Below the pieces are notes generated by a model. It did no database searches. It was not told where the DNA came from and worked only from the letters and a program-made list of their open reading frames with translations. 64,000 nt of DNA from Hippea jasoniae (GTDB lineage: Bacteria; Campylobacterota_A; Desulfurellia; Desulfurellales; Hippeaceae), in assembly GCF_000744435.1 (NCBI RefSeq), contig NZ_JQLX01000010.1, positions 234,089 through 298,088 of the forward strand, written 5' to 3'. Shown one piece after another: positions 35,665 through 44,435 of the stretch; position 1 is the first letter of the stretch, and each line of letters starts with the position of its first letter. The position numbers and the translations under genes were made by a program.

Positions 35665-37292
35665 TGGCAAAGCCGATAGGTCAGTTGTTAAAAGAGCATG
35701 GGTTTATAACAGAGGAGCACATAAATTACGCCATAAAGGTTCAGCAATCCCTTAAAAAACGACTGGGCGATGTTTTGCTCGATCTGGGTTTTGTAACAGA
35801 TAAAGAGGTTGCTGAGGTTTTAGCAAAGCAGTCGGGTGTTGAATTTATAGATATAGATAACATTACGCCTGCCGTTGAAGCGCTTAATGCAATACCCAAG
35901 GCCTTTGCCATTCAAAACAATGTTTTGCCGATTTTAAAAGAAGACTCAAAGCTTATTGTTGCCATAGCAGACCCCTATGATGAGCGTATAAAAACTATGG
36001 TGCAGCGATTTGCAAAAGGCGGTGTTGAATTTAAAATAGCTGCAGCTTCAAGTCTTGCAAAAAAGGTTGAGCGTGCCTATTATCTTGCAGAAAACCCCGT
36101 TGAGAAAGCAATCAACAACGCCATTGAAAATATTTTAAAAGATAGAGAGGTGTCGGTTGAAAATCTCATCAATATGATTATTGAGGATGCAATAGATAAA
36201 GGCGCAAGCGATATTCACATAAATCCGATGAAAGAGGTAAGCCTTGTTTCATACAGAATCGATGGTGTTTTGCATATATTTTACAGCTTCCCTATTTCAG
36301 CTCATTCAAGGCTTGTGTCAACGGTCAAGGTAAAAAGCTCGATGGATATAGCAACAACAAACATACCGCAGGATGGCTCTATGAGCTATGAGTTTCTGCA
36401 TGAGAAATTTGACTTCAGGGTTTCAACGGTTCCAACGCTGTATGGTGAAAATCTGGTTATGAGGATTTTGGGTGGAGCTCAAAGGCAGATATCTCTAACA
36501 GAGATCGGTTTTAAAAAGCCGCAGCTTGAGATTATTGAAAAAGCCATAAACTCGCCATTTGGCATTATACTTGCAACAGGTCCAACAGGCGCAGGAAAAA
36601 CAACAACGCTTTATGCACTTCTGAGGCGTGTTAATACGATGGAAAAAAATGTGTTAACGATTGAAGATCCTGTTGAGCTAAAGGTTCCACTTGTTCATCA
36701 AACATCGGTCAATCCGCGGGCAAATCTGACATTTGCCTCGGCAATTAGGGCTTTTTTGCGTCAGGATCCGGATGTAATTTTGGTTGGTGAAATAAGGGAT
36801 GAGGAGACAGCTACACTTGCAATAAGGGCAGCTTTAACAGGTCATCTTGTTTTATCAACGCTGCATACAAATGATGCAATCGGTGCCATATCTAGACTAA
36901 AGGATCTGGGAATTGGCGATTTTCTTTTGTCTTCATCACTTGTTTGTGTTGTTGCTCAAAGGCTTTTGAGGAGATTGTGCTCGTTTTGTAAGCAGGAGTA
37001 TGAGCTTAGTAGAGAGGATAAGGATTATCTGGGAATAGATATTGATAAAGCGTATAAGCATAAAGGATGCCAGCATTGCAATTTTACAGGCTATTTGGGA
37101 AGAATTGCAGCAGGTGAGGTGCTTTTTGTGGATAAAACCGTTCAGGAGATGATTGTTGAGCAGGCGCCTATTAGCAAAATCAGGGAGTATCTTGAGCAAA
37201 ACGGAATGATAAGCATGAAGGCATCTGCTGCTTTATCGGTTAAAGATGGCATTACAGATATCGATGAAATAAAAAGGGTGTTTGGAATTTAG
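35664..37292 (+). CDS. Second GspE/PilB-family ATPase (MshE-like)
   Basis: A 542-residue assembly ATPase with the same domain order as PilB: N-terminal MshEN domain (IGQLLKEHGFITEEHI), Walker A GPTGAGKTTT at about 306-315, GEIRDEETATLAIRAALTGH, and zinc cysteines CSFC and CQHC. It is clearly diverged from the pilB product, so it is not a recent duplicate. Its position next to mshI-like, mshG-like and pilin genes suggests it powers the MSHA-type pilus. Confidence 0.88.
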   Translation: MAKPIGQLLKEHGFITEEHINYAIKVQQSLKKRLGDVLLDLGFVTDKEVAEVLAKQSGVEFIDIDNITPAVEALNAIPKAFAIQNNVLPILKEDSKLIVAIADPYDERIKTMVQRFAKGGVEFKIAAASSLAKKVERAYYLAENPVEKAINNAIENILKDREVSVENLINMIIEDAIDKGASDIHINPMKEVSLVSYRIDGVLHIFYSFPISAHSRLVSTVKVKSSMDIATTNIPQDGSMSYEFLHEKFDFRVSTVPTLYGENLVMRILGGAQRQISLTEIGFKKPQLEIIEKAINSPFGIILATGPTGAGKTTTLYALLRRVNTMEKNVLTIEDPVELKVPLVHQTSVNPRANLTFASAIRAFLRQDPDVILVGEIRDEETATLAIRAALTGHLVLSTLHTNDAIGAISRLKDLGIGDFLLSSSLVCVVAQRLLRRLCSFCKQEYELSREDKDYLGIDIDKAYKHKGCQHCNFTGYLGRIAAGEVLFVDKTVQEMIVEQAPISKIREYLEQNGMISMKASAALSVKDGITDIDEIKRVFGI

Positions 37293-37294
37293 CC

Positions 37295-38509
37295 ATGCCG
37301 TTTTTTGTTTACTCTTTTGTTTCTGAGGATGGTAGCATTATAAAACAGATGGGCAGTTTTGACTCTGTAGATGAGCTTTATACGCATATTGAATCAAGAG
37401 GCGGTATGCTTTATAGGGTTTTTGAGGTGCCCTCGCCACTTGAGGGAATTTATAAAGGCATAGTTATAGGCAAAGCAAAACTTAAAGATATATCGGAATT
37501 TGTGCGTGGCGTTGCCGTTTACTTAGAAAGCGGTATATCAATCAGGGCAGCCCTTGAGGATATAGGTCTAAATTCTTCATCAAAAGCCATTAAATTTGCC
37601 ACGCAGCAGATAATAAAGATGCTTGATGATGGTTATGCAGTTTCAGAAGCCTTTGAAAAGACGGGGATTTTTCCAAAAATTGTAATCTCGATGGCAAAAA
37701 TAGGTGAAGCAACAGGTGAGCTTGACTCGACACTTAAAGATGCCGCCGATTACTTAGACAGGATTATTGAGATAAAATCCTCTGTAAAACGGGCTATGAT
37801 TTATCCGCTGTTTAGTTTATTTTCGATTTTGGGCGCTTTTGTTTTCTGGATTGTTTATATCCTGCCAAAATTGATGGGGCTGTTTAATAGCTTTAATATG
37901 AAACTACCACTTGCAACACGCATGCTTATAGGAATGAGTAATTTTTTCAACAGCTACGGCCAGTATGTGGCGCTTGTTTTTGTGGCTATAATTGTTGCAT
38001 TTCCATTTTTAATGAAAGTAGAAAAATTCAGATATTTTGTGCACAAAATGCTGTGGTATATGCCTATTGTTGGCATAATTATCCGCTCATCGCAGATGGC
38101 GTTTTACTTTCAATACATGGCGCTTTTGACAAGAAGTGGCGTAAGCATCACTCAAACGCTTGAGACGATGGAGTATGCTGTAACAAATTTATTTTTCCTT
38201 AAGAAAATCAAAGGAATATCCGATAAATTAATAGAGGGGCAGAAGCTCTCCGATGCAGTGTGGGAGGCAGGCGTGTTTGAGCTGTTTGCAAAAAGAATGA
38301 CAGCTGTTGGAGAAGAAACAGGCAATATGGATGAGCAGCTTAATAGACTTGCAGATTATTACTATCAAAAGGTCAGAGCGCTTGTTGATGTGATAGGCAA
38401 ACTGATTGAGCCAGTGATTCTGATTTTTATTGGCGTTTTGTTTGTGTTCTTTGTTTTGGCTTTGATGAGTCCAATCTACAACATGATCGGTAATATTGGA
38501 AGGTATTGA
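37295..38509 (+). CDS. Second PilC/GspF-family platform protein (MshG-like)
   Basis: A 404-residue inner-membrane protein with two T2SSF repeats (FVRGVAVYLESGISIRAAL and the later YMALLTRSGVSITQTL) and three membrane helices. It follows the second ATPase by 2 nt and is the natural partner of it. The C-terminal PVILIFIGVLFVFFVLALMSP is the last helix. Confidence 0.9.
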   Translation: MPFFVYSFVSEDGSIIKQMGSFDSVDELYTHIESRGGMLYRVFEVPSPLEGIYKGIVIGKAKLKDISEFVRGVAVYLESGISIRAALEDIGLNSSSKAIKFATQQIIKMLDDGYAVSEAFEKTGIFPKIVISMAKIGEATGELDSTLKDAADYLDRIIEIKSSVKRAMIYPLFSLFSILGAFVFWIVYILPKLMGLFNSFNMKLPLATRMLIGMSNFFNSYGQYVALVFVAIIVAFPFLMKVEKFRYFVHKMLWYMPIVGIIIRSSQMAFYFQYMALLTRSGVSITQTLETMEYAVTNLFFLKKIKGISDKLIEGQKLSDAVWEAGVFELFAKRMTAVGEETGNMDEQLNRLADYYYQKVRALVDVIGKLIEPVILIFIGVLFVFFVLALMSPIYNMIGNIGRY

Positions 38510-38533
38510 CATGGAAATATTAAATAGTATAAC
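38506..38533 (+). promoter_or_regulatory. Promoter of the pilin gene
   Basis: TTGACA (38506-38511), overlapping the stop of the preceding gene, a 16 nt spacer and TATAAC (38528-38533). A 25 nt leader with GGAGGTG follows. This gives the pilin its own strong transcript. Confidence 0.65.
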
Positions 38534-38564
38534 TTAGTTAGATAAAAAAGTTGGAGGTGTTGAA

Positions 38565-39194
38565 ATGAAGGGTGTTCTAAAGAGCAGGGGTGGATTTACA
38601 CTCATTGAACTGGCTATTGTATTAATCATCATAGGTTTGATCTTGGGAGCTGTTTTAAAAGGAAGGGATTTAATAGAAAGTGCTAAAATTAAAAAAGTTT
38701 ATACCAATTTTGTAGAAGGATGGATTTTAGCTGTGGAAAATTACCAAGATAGAACGGGACAACTGTTAGGTGATGGAACTGCTAATGGAGGAACAGCGGA
38801 TAATCCAGATGGAGTATTTGATAATATTAATTTAGCTGCAACAACTACAGTTGAAGATAAATTAAAGGCAGTTGGTTTGGAGCCGCCGACAACAAATACA
38901 AATAACCCCGGCTCTTATTTTATTAATGCAAAATACACAAGATCAACTATGACTGCATGGTTATATAATCTGCATAGCTATATTGATAATAGAAACTATA
39001 ATGCCATTTATATAACAGGTATGCCTACAGATGTAGCTATAGCATTGGATACTATTATAGACGGCAGTGCTAATCCTAGCACTGGGTTATTTAGACGCTA
39101 TCACGATGACTATACAGGAGCTGATGGAACTCATAACACATGGCCAAATGCATCAACTACAGCAACGGTTAATGTGATGTATATCTACAAATAG
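38565..39194 (+). CDS. Type IV pilin-like protein, probable major MSHA-type pilin
   Basis: A 209-residue prepilin. A short basic leader ends at Gly10, followed by FTLIELAIVLIIIGLILGAV, the type III signal and helix cleaved by a prepilin peptidase, with Glu at position 5 of the mature protein. The remaining 165 residues are polar, rich in Thr and Asn, and lack the C-terminal disulfide of classical PilA. Its own strong promoter, Shine-Dalgarno and terminator suggest high expression, as expected for the major subunit. No prepilin peptidase is in the window. Confidence 0.85.
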   Translation: MKGVLKSRGGFTLIELAIVLIIIGLILGAVLKGRDLIESAKIKKVYTNFVEGWILAVENYQDRTGQLLGDGTANGGTADNPDGVFDNINLAATTTVEDKLKAVGLEPPTTNTNNPGSYFINAKYTRSTMTAWLYNLHSYIDNRNYNAIYITGMPTDVAIALDTIIDGSANPSTGLFRRYHDDYTGADGTHNTWPNASTTATVNVMYIYK

Positions 39195-39243
39195 AAAAGT
39201 TTGAAGCTGTATCTTAGTTTTTTGTATCCATTTAAGAATACTC

Positions 39244-39283
39244 AGCCGACTTTAAGGGAATTCTCCTTTAAGTCGGCTTTTTT
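39244..39283 (+). terminator. Strong Rho-independent terminator after the pilin gene
   Basis: AGCCGACTTTAAGG and its complement CCTTTAAGTCGGCT form a stem of about 13 bp with a short loop, followed by TTTTTT. It ends the pilin transcript. Confidence 0.9.
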
Positions 39284-39472
39284 GTTTGGTAATGTGGAAT
39301 AAGTGTATTAATAAACAGGGACAAATAGATTAACTTTTTTGTATTTACCATCACTAAATTTTGTCCTCAAAATAAATCAAATTAGCGTTAGGAAAATAAT
39401 ATTTCTCAATGGGGGGCAATTTATCGTTTTTTTATCCTATTTACTGTTTTTTGTAATGTGGCAAAGCTTTCC
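39284..39472. other. Non-coding stretch between pilin terminator and mshM-like promoter
   Basis: About 190 nt of AT-rich sequence without an ORF. GGACAAA (39319-39325) and TTTGTCC (39360-39366) could pair across 34 nt, and GTAATGTGG occurs twice. Neither suggests a known element. Confidence 0.4.
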
Positions 39473-39501
39473 TTGTTTTCTTAAAATCTTTTTAATATAA
39501 T
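39473..39501 (+). promoter_or_regulatory. Promoter of the mshM/exeA-like gene
   Basis: TTGTTT (39473-39478), a 17 nt spacer and consensus TATAAT (39496-39501), 7 nt before the ATG. AAGGTG at 39503-39508 is too close to the start to be a normal Shine-Dalgarno. Confidence 0.65.
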
Positions 39502-39508
39502 AAGGTGT

Positions 39509-40396
39509 ATGAAAGAATTACTTGAGTTTTTTGAGTTAAAGGATGAGCCGTTTAGGTTAACGCCGGATTGTGATTACTTTTTTCCGTCAAGCTCTCATTC
39601 TGTGGCTTTAAAGCTGATAGAGTATTCTTTAAATGACCCGGATGGCTTTGTGTTGCTTACAGGCTCACCCGGCATGGGCAAAACTACCCTGATAAGAAAA
39701 TTATTTGAAAAATTGGATGAAAAATGGGAGACGGTTTTGATTGTTGCGCCCATGTTAAAACCAGAGGAGCTGATGGAGGCGATTCTTTCTGACTTAAATT
39801 TAGAGACATCGTCAAATACAGCCAAAAACTTTCAAAAGCTGCAGGATTATTTGATTGCACTTGCCAAAGACAACAAAAAGCTTTTGCTTGTTATTGATGA
39901 GGCGCAGAATTTGCCTGTGGAAACACTTGAGCAGATAAGGCTTTTATCAAACATAGAAACATCCACACAAAAACCGCTTCAGATTATTTTAAGCGGCCAG
40001 CCTGAACTTGAACAAAAGGTCAAGCAAAATATAGCTCAACTTGACCAGAGAATCACGGTCAGATGCACACTCAAGCCGCTTTCAAAGGATGAAACAAGGG
40101 ATTACATTAAATTCAGGTTTTCCAAAGCAAATGGGCGGGTGGATATAACAAAATCAGCCCTTGAGATTGTGTATAAATACAGCGGTGGCATTCCCCGTTT
40201 GATAAACAGCATTATGAAACGGGCTTTATTGATGGCTTTTTCTGATAACTCAAAAGCAATTGAGGTTAGACATATAAAAGCAGCAGTTGAATCGTTGGGA
40301 CTTAAAAAAAATCAGATGCCTATTTTATACATTATTGGAATTTTAATTGCTATAGTGTTGATAGCCTTGATTGTGTATTTTTTTAAAAGGAGTTAG
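39509..40396 (+). CDS. ExeA/MshM-like AAA ATPase
   Basis: A 295-residue cytoplasmic ATPase with a C-terminal membrane helix (about 271-291). FRLTPDCDYFF at the N-terminus, Walker A GSPGMGKTT at 52-60, Walker B LLLVIDEAQNLP near 125-136 and the sensor region LSGQPELEQ are characteristic of ExeA/GspA and MshM. These proteins help place or open secretins in the envelope. It starts an operon that includes the secretin gene. Confidence 0.9.
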   Translation: MKELLEFFELKDEPFRLTPDCDYFFPSSSHSVALKLIEYSLNDPDGFVLLTGSPGMGKTTLIRKLFEKLDEKWETVLIVAPMLKPEELMEAILSDLNLETSSNTAKNFQKLQDYLIALAKDNKKLLLVIDEAQNLPVETLEQIRLLSNIETSTQKPLQIILSGQPELEQKVKQNIAQLDQRITVRCTLKPLSKDETRDYIKFRFSKANGRVDITKSALEIVYKYSGGIPRLINSIMKRALLMAFSDNSKAIEVRHIKAAVESLGLKKNQMPILYIIGILIAIVLIALIVYFFKRS

Positions 40397-40399
40397 AAG

Positions 40400-41239
40400 A
40401 TGAAAAGAAAGGGCTTTACGCTTATAGAGGTTGCCATTGTTTTGGTTATTCTGGGTTTGATTATAGGCCTTGGTATTCCCATGCTAAGGATGCTTGTCAA
40501 ACAAAATAAGTTAACACAGGATAGAACTTTGGTTAAAGAGGCAAAAGAGGCTTTGATAGGATATGCCTTTGCACACGGTGGTTTTCCAGCTCCAGTAAAT
40601 AAAAATGGTTATAGAACTCTGCCAGCAAGCAAATTGGGTGTTCCATCAAGAGACGCTGAAGGGCAATCCATAATTTATGATGTTAATGATACATTAACAG
40701 ACGATGCCACGGGAGGAAATTTAACAACTTTTTGTAATAATGTGAAAAGTGCAATAAGCTCAAACCAGAAACCCCAGATTCAGTATTCTGATGGAACAAA
40801 AAAATCAGTAGCTTTTGTTGTTATAAGCAGAGGTTCAAATTACAAACTTGATGATCTGAATAGTAATGCAGCTAAGTGGACTAATGGAACAAGAATTTAT
40901 GATTCAGATGATCATCCTTACTCTAAAGATTATGATGATATTGTGGTTTCTTATTCTCTGGGGGAGTTGAATAACTGGTGTTTACAGAATATTGGAGAAA
41001 GCAGTAGCGGGGGGTTAGGTGGATTTGTTTCTAATTTGGCTAATTTCTTGAACAAATATGCTAATGCAAATAAAGCTCCTGACTCAGGAGATGTTAATTT
41101 ACCTTCGGGATATAGCTATTCAAAACAGGGTAAAAGAAGAGCTGTAATCGAATACTCTGATAATGGTAAAACTTATGAAGCCACTGTTTCATGGAAAATA
41201 AGCGGTGGTATAAACGAGGTAGATATTAAAGTGAGATGA
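40400..41239 (+). CDS. Prepilin-like minor pilin/pseudopilin
   Basis: A 279-residue prepilin with a very short leader (MKRKG) followed by FTLIEVAIVLVILGLIIGLG. Glu5 of the mature form is present. Unlike the major pilin it contains several cysteines (CNN and WCLQ) that could form a disulfide. It is longer than most type IVa pilins. Position between the mshM-like and mshJ-like genes suggests a minor pilin or tip subunit. The second half is not recognised. Confidence 0.75.
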   Translation: MKRKGFTLIEVAIVLVILGLIIGLGIPMLRMLVKQNKLTQDRTLVKEAKEALIGYAFAHGGFPAPVNKNGYRTLPASKLGVPSRDAEGQSIIYDVNDTLTDDATGGNLTTFCNNVKSAISSNQKPQIQYSDGTKKSVAFVVISRGSNYKLDDLNSNAAKWTNGTRIYDSDDHPYSKDYDDIVVSYSLGELNNWCLQNIGESSSGGLGGFVSNLANFLNKYANANKAPDSGDVNLPSGYSYSKQGKRRAVIEYSDNGKTYEATVSWKISGGINEVDIKVR

Positions 41240-41643
41240 ACAACAAAAAACTTTTCTACATTACTCTATCCTCTATACTTATAGCATTCTCACTTTTTGC
41301 ATACTTTTATTTAGATAAAAAAACAGAAAGCTTAGAATCTGCCATGATTGAGCTTAACAGAAACATAAGAGAGGTTTCACAAAACAAGCTGAAGCTTGAA
41401 AAGTTTTTAAGTGTTAGAAAACAGATAAAGGTCAAAAACAACTATGTCAGATTTCAGCCTGTTGATATTATTGGAAGTTTTGATACGGATCAATTTGTTG
41501 AAAAATTCAATAAAATAGTTAACACCACATACGAGAATGGTTTTTTCTTTCTTGATAGTTTTTCTTTAGAAAGGGGTGAAGACAACAGCAGTTTTTCTGT
41601 TGAATTGAAAGGCAAAAAGGTATTTCTTTACGGTTTAAAATGA
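41236..41643 (+). CDS. MshJ/PilO-like bitopic membrane protein
   Basis: A 135-residue protein with one N-terminal membrane helix (7-27), a coiled-coil (about 30-60) and a small periplasmic domain. This is the PilO/GspM/MshJ architecture. Sequence similarity is not obvious by eye; the call rests on architecture and on its position, ATGA-coupled between a prepilin and a mshK-like gene ahead of the secretin. Confidence 0.5.
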   Translation: MNNKKLFYITLSSILIAFSLFAYFYLDKKTESLESAMIELNRNIREVSQNKLKLEKFLSVRKQIKVKNNYVRFQPVDIIGSFDTDQFVEKFNKIVNTTYENGFFFLDSFSLERGEDNSSFSVELKGKKVFLYGLK

Positions 41644-42065
41644 AACACTACTGGTTGTTTTCCTTTTTGGTTTTAGCTATAGTGTTGCCATATTTGATTG
41701 TGCCTGAGATGATTAGGCCAGTTTATGTGCTAGCGCCTGCAACAGTTAGCGTTCCTGATGTATCTATAGCTCGTTTTAAAAGATTTGATGTATGCAATAT
41801 CAATTTAGAACCTATAAAGATTGCGAAAAGAACGGTTTTTGCTAACAGTAAGGTGGCAAGGGAGCAAAGAATCGAGGTTAGCTCAATTATGATTGGCAGA
41901 AGTGAAAAATTCTGTGTAATTAACGGAAAGTTGTTAAAAGAAGGGCAAAAAACAGGAAACCTGAAGGTTTTGTTAATCAAAAAAAACGGTGTGGTGGTGA
42001 GTGTAAGTGGAAAAAAGAAATGGATTAAATTTGAAGGCTATGCATTTAATGCTGCGGCAGATTAG
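41640..42065 (+). CDS. MshK/PilP-like periplasmic protein
   Basis: A 141-residue protein with an N-terminal hydrophobic anchor or signal (5-23) and a body whose last 45 residues (FCVINGKLLKEGQKTGNLKVLLI, summarised by its INGKLLKEG core) read like the HR domain of PilP/GspC/MshK, which docks on the secretin. It is ATGA-coupled to the previous gene and overlaps the secretin gene by 26 nt. Confidence 0.55.
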   Translation: MKHYWLFSFLVLAIVLPYLIVPEMIRPVYVLAPATVSVPDVSIARFKRFDVCNINLEPIKIAKRTVFANSKVAREQRIEVSSIMIGRSEKFCVINGKLLKEGQKTGNLKVLLIKKNGVVVSVSGKKKWIKFEGYAFNAAAD

Positions 42066-43569
42066 TTTTGCTTTGCTAACTGTTTTTTTGTTAAGCAGCT
42101 GTAGTCTCAATATGTTTGCAAAAAAAGAGAAACCTACTATAGTTGAAAAATACCTCAATAAGCCTCTTATAAAGAAAAACCAAAACCCAAAGCCTTTGAA
42201 TGTCAACATCAAACCTGTTAAAGAAAAGGTTGATATACTAAATACGATTAAAATTAGCTTTTTCTCAAAGTCGATTTCATATAAAGATGCGATAGTTGAG
42301 ATTTTAAAGCCATACAATATCAATGTTGCATTTGATAGCAGGCTTAATAGCTTTGTTACAAATCCAGACATAAGTCTATCACTAAATAATGTTACTTTAA
42401 AGGATGCGCTTGATACGATCACAAGCATTGTAAATGTGGGCTGGCAAAAAAAGGATGGTGTCATCTGGATTACGCCTATAATATCAAAAACATTTGATCT
42501 GTCGTTTTTGAATATTATACGCAGTTCATCCTCAACACTTGGTGGTGATGTGTTGGGAGGAGGGCAGTCTGGCTCTTCTGAAAATGTTTCATCTCCACTG
42601 CAGGGTAGTTTTACATTAAAATCAACTACTAATGCAAAAAGCGTGGATATCTACTCTTTAATCTCTCAAAATGTTAAAACTCTACTGTCAAAAAACGGTG
42701 TTTATGTGCTTGACCCATCAAGTGGCATGTTGCTTGTCAAAGATACGCCGTATAATGTTCATCTTGTTGATGATTATATCTCAAAGCTAAAAAGCATCTA
42801 TGGAAGGCAGGTGATGATTGAGGCAAAGATTATTGAGGTGCAGCTTTCTAAGCAGTATCAGCTGGGAATTAACTGGGGCAGTCTTTTGCAGTGGAATAAA
42901 ATATCTCAGACAATCAATATACAGCAAAACACAATCGATTTTGGCACCAATCATCCCAACATGACAATCAATATTTCAAGAATCTTTCATCCAGGTCAGG
43001 TAGATGTTACATTAAACAGTCTTGTTGAGGCTTTCTCTAAGTTTGGTAATTTAAAGCTTATCTCTGAGCCTCATATAAGGGTGATGAATACCCAGCCTGC
43101 ATTACTTGCAGTTGGGCGCTCGATAAACTTTATTAAAAGTATAGAGATAACCCAGCAATCCACAGGTGAATCAACCGTAACAACCCCATCTGTTGAAATA
43201 TCGTCGATTTTTGATGGTATAATGTTTGGCATAACACCGTTTATCCGCAAAAACGATACGGTGCTTTTGAGGATAGTACCAATCAAGAGCAATTTAATTG
43301 CATTACAGGAGAGAGAGATAAGCGGAAATACTTATACCTTACCGCAGGTTGATTTAAGAGAGGCAAGCACCGTTGTATCTGCAAAAAGCGGGGATATAAT
43401 TGTCATAGGTGGATTGATCAGCAAACAGTCTAAAAATACAAACAGCGGCATGCCGGGTTTGAAGGATGTGCCTGTTGTGGGTAATCTGTTTAAGCAACAG
43501 GGAAGTATGACAGATAATGTTGAGCTTGTAATTCTTTTAAAACCTGTAATATTAAACAATAATCAATGA
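42040..43569 (+). CDS. mshL: Outer-membrane secretin, MshL-like lipoprotein
   Basis: A 509-residue secretin. From the ATG at 42040 a signal peptide ends with LSSC (Cys21), a lipobox, so it is probably a lipoprotein. An N-terminal STN-like domain (about 70-150) and an N-domain lead to the C-terminal secretin pore: VMIEAKIIEVQLSKQYQLGI, then FSKFGNLKLISEPHIRVMN and the final GDIIVIGGLISKQ and MPGLKDVPVVGNLFK. The mid-region (about 155-190) is Ser/Gly-rich as in MshL. An upstream ATG at 42007 would precede the signal peptide. Confidence 0.9.
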   Translation: MHLMLRQISFALLTVFLLSSCSLNMFAKKEKPTIVEKYLNKPLIKKNQNPKPLNVNIKPVKEKVDILNTIKISFFSKSISYKDAIVEILKPYNINVAFDSRLNSFVTNPDISLSLNNVTLKDALDTITSIVNVGWQKKDGVIWITPIISKTFDLSFLNIIRSSSSTLGGDVLGGGQSGSSENVSSPLQGSFTLKSTTNAKSVDIYSLISQNVKTLLSKNGVYVLDPSSGMLLVKDTPYNVHLVDDYISKLKSIYGRQVMIEAKIIEVQLSKQYQLGINWGSLLQWNKISQTINIQQNTIDFGTNHPNMTINISRIFHPGQVDVTLNSLVEAFSKFGNLKLISEPHIRVMNTQPALLAVGRSINFIKSIEITQQSTGESTVTTPSVEISSIFDGIMFGITPFIRKNDTVLLRIVPIKSNLIALQEREISGNTYTLPQVDLREASTVVSAKSGDIIVIGGLISKQSKNTNSGMPGLKDVPVVGNLFKQQGSMTDNVELVILLKPVILNNNQ

Positions 43570-44435
43570 GTAAATTATACGAAGCTTTAAAGAAGATTGA
43601 AAATAAAAATAATGCAGAAAAAAGCAGCGATATTCCTTTTGCTCCACCTGCTAAACCTCACAGCCCTTTGAGGTTTTATCTGTTTTTGGTTTTAGTCTTT
43701 GTTGTTTCTGTTATAGGCTCTTTCTTTGTTTGTTATAAATTTTTTTATCAGAACCAACGGATAGTTTTAACCCATACGGCAAAGCATTTTGCAGTTTATC
43801 ATACCACAAAACCAAAGCCTGCCTTGCATAAGACTGAGATAAAAAAACTTGTTAAACAAAAGCCCCAGCCAATACAAAAGGTTAACAAAAACGCTAAACC
43901 TAAAGAAAAACAGCTAAAAGTTGCTGAAAAAAAGGTAAAAATTGCTATTGTTGATAATGCAACAATGCATAGTGAAAAAGAGGTAATTAAAGAGAAAAAT
44001 AGTCAAGTTGTGAAAGAAAATAAAGAAAATAAAGTAGTGTATAAATCAATGATTAAGACTAAAAAAGAAATAAAACATAAACGCAGAGAAAAAGCGGTTA
44101 ACATTGCTGAGCTTTTTGAAAAGATAAAATCCGATGACATTTATACCCAGATCGATGGATACAAGAAACTGCTTACAGTTTTTCCGCAAAATGATGCTTT
44201 CTACAACAACCTTGCTGCTGATTATATTGTGTTGGGCAGATATAAAGATGCTGTTAATGTGCTTAAAAAAGCGCTTTCTTTTAGCGACAACCCTAATTTA
44301 AAACTCAATCTTGTTGTATGTTATGTAAAAATGGGCAGGATAGATTTGGCAAGAAGCGTTTTTGATAGCATTGATGAAAATTCAGTTAAAGATAAACAGC
44401 TCTACTTTCAGCTTAAGGTTTTATTGGTGAAGTAG
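43566..44435 (+). CDS. MshN-like TPR protein with one membrane helix
   Basis: A 289-residue bitopic protein. One membrane helix (36-58) follows a short cytoplasmic tail beginning MSKLYEALKKIENK, which is typical of MshN and GspB-like proteins. A Lys-rich linker (about 80-175) leads to TPR repeats (about 195-285; NDAFYNNLAADYIVLGRYKDAV, centre ADYIVLGRY). It is ATGA-coupled to the secretin gene and is the last gene of the pilus run. It converges with mrdA with a 23 nt overlap. Confidence 0.75.
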   Translation: MSKLYEALKKIENKNNAEKSSDIPFAPPAKPHSPLRFYLFLVLVFVVSVIGSFFVCYKFFYQNQRIVLTHTAKHFAVYHTTKPKPALHKTEIKKLVKQKPQPIQKVNKNAKPKEKQLKVAEKKVKIAIVDNATMHSEKEVIKEKNSQVVKENKENKVVYKSMIKTKKEIKHKRREKAVNIAELFEKIKSDDIYTQIDGYKKLLTVFPQNDAFYNNLAADYIVLGRYKDAVNVLKKALSFSDNPNLKLNLVVCYVKMGRIDLARSVFDSIDENSVKDKQLYFQLKVLLVK

